This document shows, piece after piece, positions 34,451 through 36,572 of a stretch of DNA of 36,572 nt. Origin of the DNA: Sphingobacteriales bacterium (GTDB lineage Bacteria; Bacteroidota; Bacteroidia; Sphingobacteriales; Sphingobacteriaceae); contig CANNIS010000006.1 of assembly GCA_947505035.1 (NCBI GenBank), positions 1 through 36,572 of the forward strand, in the 5' to 3' direction. The notes under the pieces were generated by a model. It did not search any database. It was not told where the DNA came from and was given only the letters and a program-made list of their open reading frames with translations. The translations under genes were made by a program, and so were the position numbers. The first letter of the stretch is position 1, and each line of letters begins with the position of its first letter.

Positions 34451-35254
34451 TTATTTTTGCTTAGGGCTTATCAAGTAATAAACGCAAGTGGTAAGGAAAT
34501 TACGCAAAAAAGGTATGTTTTGAATCAATTTTACCTGTTTTTTAGGTGATAAATTGAATTTATAGCGATAAATGGGGTTAATCAGGTAATGATCCTTAGC
34601 CACAATTTCGAATCCTGTTTTTTTACAAATTCGCTCAAATCGCTCGATAGAAATACCCGTTTCTTTGATTTCTAATAATTCTGTTATTACCGGTTCTGGT
34701 TCTCCAAAAGCCTCTAATAAGGGCTTATACAACCAAACTGGCAATAAATGATAATAGGGTAATTTGCTTAGCAATTTATGTTTGGCAATTTGCTGATGAC
34801 CACCAAATGGCATATACCATGGTGGAAATCCGAAAAAGATAACTCCGTCTTTTGCCACATATTTATGTAATTGGGCAATTATTTTTTCTTGCTCTGGAAT
34901 ATGTTCGATCGAGTCTTTTAATATGATGACATCGAAATACCCAGCAAAATCTTGCTGAAAATCAACGTCGTAAATATTTTTAGCGATAAATTTAGCCAAA
35001 CCTGATTTGATTTCGGATTCCATAAAGGCTTCGGCCATTTTTACACGAGCCGGGCTTAAATCTACACCTACCACATGGCAACCCAAATCGGTAAAGGCTT
35101 TTAAAACGCCGCCTTCGCCACAGCCTATTTCCATTACTTTAGTTGCTGGACCAATATTTTTATTAGCAGCAATAAAAGGCAATACAAAGTTTTTAGAGTT
35201 CTCGTATTGTTGCTTGAAATAAGTTACCCAATCGCTATGGAATTCGAATGCCAT
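34451..35254 (-). CDS. Class I SAM-dependent methyltransferase
   Basis: The fold motif I is VMEIGCGEGGVLKAF, followed by the acidic VVGVDLSP (end of strand 2) and FDVIILKDSIEHIPEQEK (motif for the substrate side), as in class I methyltransferases. From the ATG at 35254 the protein has 267 residues. The frame is open to 35338, but a -7-like TATTATTG (35278 down to 35271 on this strand) lies between the two starts, so the shorter form is preferred. The C-terminal part is rich in aromatic and basic residues and may contact a membrane or lipid substrate. The substrate is unknown; UbiE/COQ5-like small-molecule methylation is possible. Confidence 0.8.
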   Translation of the reverse strand: MAFEFHSDWVTYFKQQYENSKNFVLPFIAANKNIGPATKVMEIGCGEGGVLKAFTDLGCHVVGVDLSPARVKMAEAFMESEIKSGLAKFIAKNIYDVDFQQDFAGYFDVIILKDSIEHIPEQEKIIAQLHKYVAKDGVIFFGFPPWYMPFGGHQQIAKHKLLSKLPYYHLLPVWLYKPLLEAFGEPEPVITELLEIKETGISIERFERICKKTGFEIVAKDHYLINPIYRYKFNLSPKKQVKLIQNIPFLRNFLTTCVYYLISPKQK

Positions 35255-35367
35255 GGTTTTTACGTTTTTGCAATAATACGAATTCGTTCTTTGATTTTTA
35301 ATTTTTGGATGGAAAGATTTTAATAGGCTATCATTCAAGTAAATACTTCTTAGCTAATTGATTTCTA

Positions 35368-35386
35368 GCTTTGCCCGCCGCAAAGC
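35368..35386. repeat. GC-rich inverted repeat upstream of dnaX
   Basis: GCTTTG and CAAAGC flank the 7-base loop CCCGCCG. It is markedly GC-rich against its A/T-rich surroundings and lies about 35 bases before dnaX, in the divergent promoter region. Function unknown. Confidence 0.45.
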
Positions 35387-35422
35387 ATTTCAAAATCAGA
35401 AAAAATACCTAATTTAGCGCCA

Positions 35423-36568
35423 ATGGATAATTTTATTGTATCGGCTAGAAAATATAGGCCAGCAACCTTTGACACGGTAGTTGGACAAGCCCATATTACC
35501 AATACTTTAAAAAATGCCATTAAAAACAATCACCTGGCACAAGCATTTTTATTTTGTGGACCAAGAGGTGTTGGTAAAACAACTTGTGCTAGAATCCTAG
35601 CCAAAACAATTAATTGCTTAAGTCCAACGCCAACCATGGAGGCTTGCGATGTATGTGAATCATGTATCTCTTTTAAAAATGGAAATTCTTTAAATGTTCA
35701 CGAATTAGATGCAGCATCTAATAACTCGGTCGATGACATTAGGAGTTTAGTAGAACAAGTTCGATTTGCGCCACCATCTGGCAGGTATAAAATTTATATT
35801 ATTGATGAGGTGCACATGCTTTCGACAAGTGCCTTTAATGCATTCTTAAAAACATTAGAAGAACCTCCTCCATATGCTATTTTTATTTTAGCAACTACCG
35901 AAAAACACAAAATTATTCCAACCATATTATCGCGTTGTCAAATTTTTGATTTCAATAGAATTCAAGTAGAAGACATTGCTACTCATTTAGCTTTTATTGC
36001 TAAAAGTGAAAACATTTCTACCGAGCCAGAAGCCTTACATATTATTGCGCAGAAAGCGGATGGCGCTTTGCGCGATGCGCTCTCTATGTTTGATCAACTG
36101 GTTTCTTTTGCTGGAAATAATTTAAGCTATAAATCGGTAATTGATAATTTAAACATTTTAGATTACGATTATTATTTCAAGATTGCAGATGCGATAAGAT
36201 CGGAAGACATGCGCACAATTTTATTAACTTTCGATGAAATTCTGAATAATGGTTTTGATGGAAATAATTTCATCATTGGCTTAAGCGAACACTTTAGAAA
36301 TTTATTGGTTTGTAACGATGCTCAAACAGTTGTTTTGTTGAAGGTAACCGAAAGCATCAAACAAAAATACTTAAAGCAAGCAAGCGATTGCAGCGCATCT
36401 CTTTTGTTAACTGCACTCAACATTGCCAATCAATGTGACATTCATTATAAACAAAGCAAGAACCAAAGGCTCCATGTCGAATTGGCTTTGATGAAAATGT
36501 GCCACATCAACGCCGCTATTAATTTAAGTCAACTTCCTACAGCAACGTCGGAGGTAAAAAAAAAATAG
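35423..36568 (+). CDS. dnaX: DNA polymerase III clamp-loader subunit gamma/tau (gamma-like frame; gene continues past edge)
   Basis: DnaX is the motor of the clamp loader. Visible parts: Walker A GPRGVGKT (46-53), the zinc module with Cys65, Cys75, Cys78 and Cys81, Walker B IIDE (126-129), sensor 1 LATTE, and the SRC motif at 170-172, followed by the lid and collar (domain III) to about 365. The zero frame stops after 381 residues at TAG (36566-36568), directly after ten consecutive A. This is near the end of domain III, so the product equals a gamma form lacking the tau-specific polymerase-binding domains. The -1 frame stays open to the window edge, so a longer tau product by slippage or frameshifting is likely. 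Confidence 0.93.
   Translation: MDNFIVSARKYRPATFDTVVGQAHITNTLKNAIKNNHLAQAFLFCGPRGVGKTTCARILAKTINCLSPTPTMEACDVCESCISFKNGNSLNVHELDAASNNSVDDIRSLVEQVRFAPPSGRYKIYIIDEVHMLSTSAFNAFLKTLEEPPPYAIFILATTEKHKIIPTILSRCQIFDFNRIQVEDIATHLAFIAKSENISTEPEALHIIAQKADGALRDALSMFDQLVSFAGNNLSYKSVIDNLNILDYDYYFKIADAIRSEDMRTILLTFDEILNNGFDGNNFIIGLSEHFRNLLVCNDAQTVVLLKVTESIKQKYLKQASDCSASLLLTALNIANQCDIHYKQSKNQRLHVELALMKMCHINAAINLSQLPTATSEVKKK
36550..36568 (+). other. Probable slippage/frameshift site in dnaX
   Basis: GGAGG (36550-36554), T, ten A (36556-36565) and TAG (36566-36568). In other bacteria dnaX makes two products at an A-rich slippery run by ribosomal frameshift (E. coli) or by transcriptional slippage (Thermus). 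The -1 frame reads on as ATA GCT to the window edge; the +1 frame meets TGA at 36570. Confidence 0.65.
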
Positions 36569-36572
36569 CTGA

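Overview
The window looks like a chromosomal, housekeeping stretch from a low-GC member of the Bacteroidota, probably in or near Chitinophagales/Sphingobacteriales. This is inferred from gene content, from repeated TAnnTTTG promoter -7 elements, from A-rich rather than Shine-Dalgarno leaders on most genes, and from family signs such as a Bacteroidota-type UvrA, a YtxJ bacillithiol protein and the recF-DUF721 / TPR-ribH order. No phage, insertion sequence, tRNA, rRNA or CRISPR array was seen. Gene density is high and no gene-free stretch exceeds about 250 bases.

Layout. 1-1927: end of mnmH (tRNA 2-selenouridine synthase) overlapping selD (selenophosphate synthase). 2000-5531: gcvP and a secreted YceI-like protein. 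5573-6349 (-): metallo-beta-lactamase-fold hydrolase. 6454-10426: recJ, lptB and a GH3-family adenylating enzyme, nearly without gaps. 10416-13056 (-): polyprenyl diphosphate synthase, TerC membrane protein and a small envelope protein, linked by overlapping stop/start codons. 13232-14293: ilvE. 14320-16116 (-): tatD and asparaginase. 16179-18952 (-): a DHH phosphoesterase and two paralogous FKBP isomerases, closed by a terminator. 19085-19504: ndk. 19567-21409 (-): recF, DUF721 and a GNAT enzyme. 21518-23241: membrane-anchored TPR protein, ribH, a 45-residue lipoprotein and ytxJ. 23213-23644 (-): OsmC-like protein. 23703-26752: predicted outer-membrane protein, lipA, ECF-like sigma factor and its anti-sigma factor. 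26753-30466 (-): a lytic transglycosylase upstream of uvrA. 30715-33193: an RluB-type pseudouridine synthase with a 72-bp tandem repeat, then mtgA. 33242-34330 (-): rpsF-rpsR-rplI. 34451-35254 (-): methyltransferase. 35423 to the right edge: dnaX.

The points most worth a second look are three. The dnaX reading frame ends in a run of ten A directly followed by TAG, preceded by GGAGG, at about the end of clamp-loader domain III; this looks like a programmed slippage or frameshift site making gamma-like and tau-like products. Full Shine-Dalgarno sequences occur almost only before rpsR and rplI (and one lytic transglycosylase), although bS6 and bS18 are themselves parts of the pocket that hides the anti-Shine-Dalgarno in this phylum. 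The pseudouridine synthase carries five near-identical 72-bp in-frame repeats, evidence of recent expansion.
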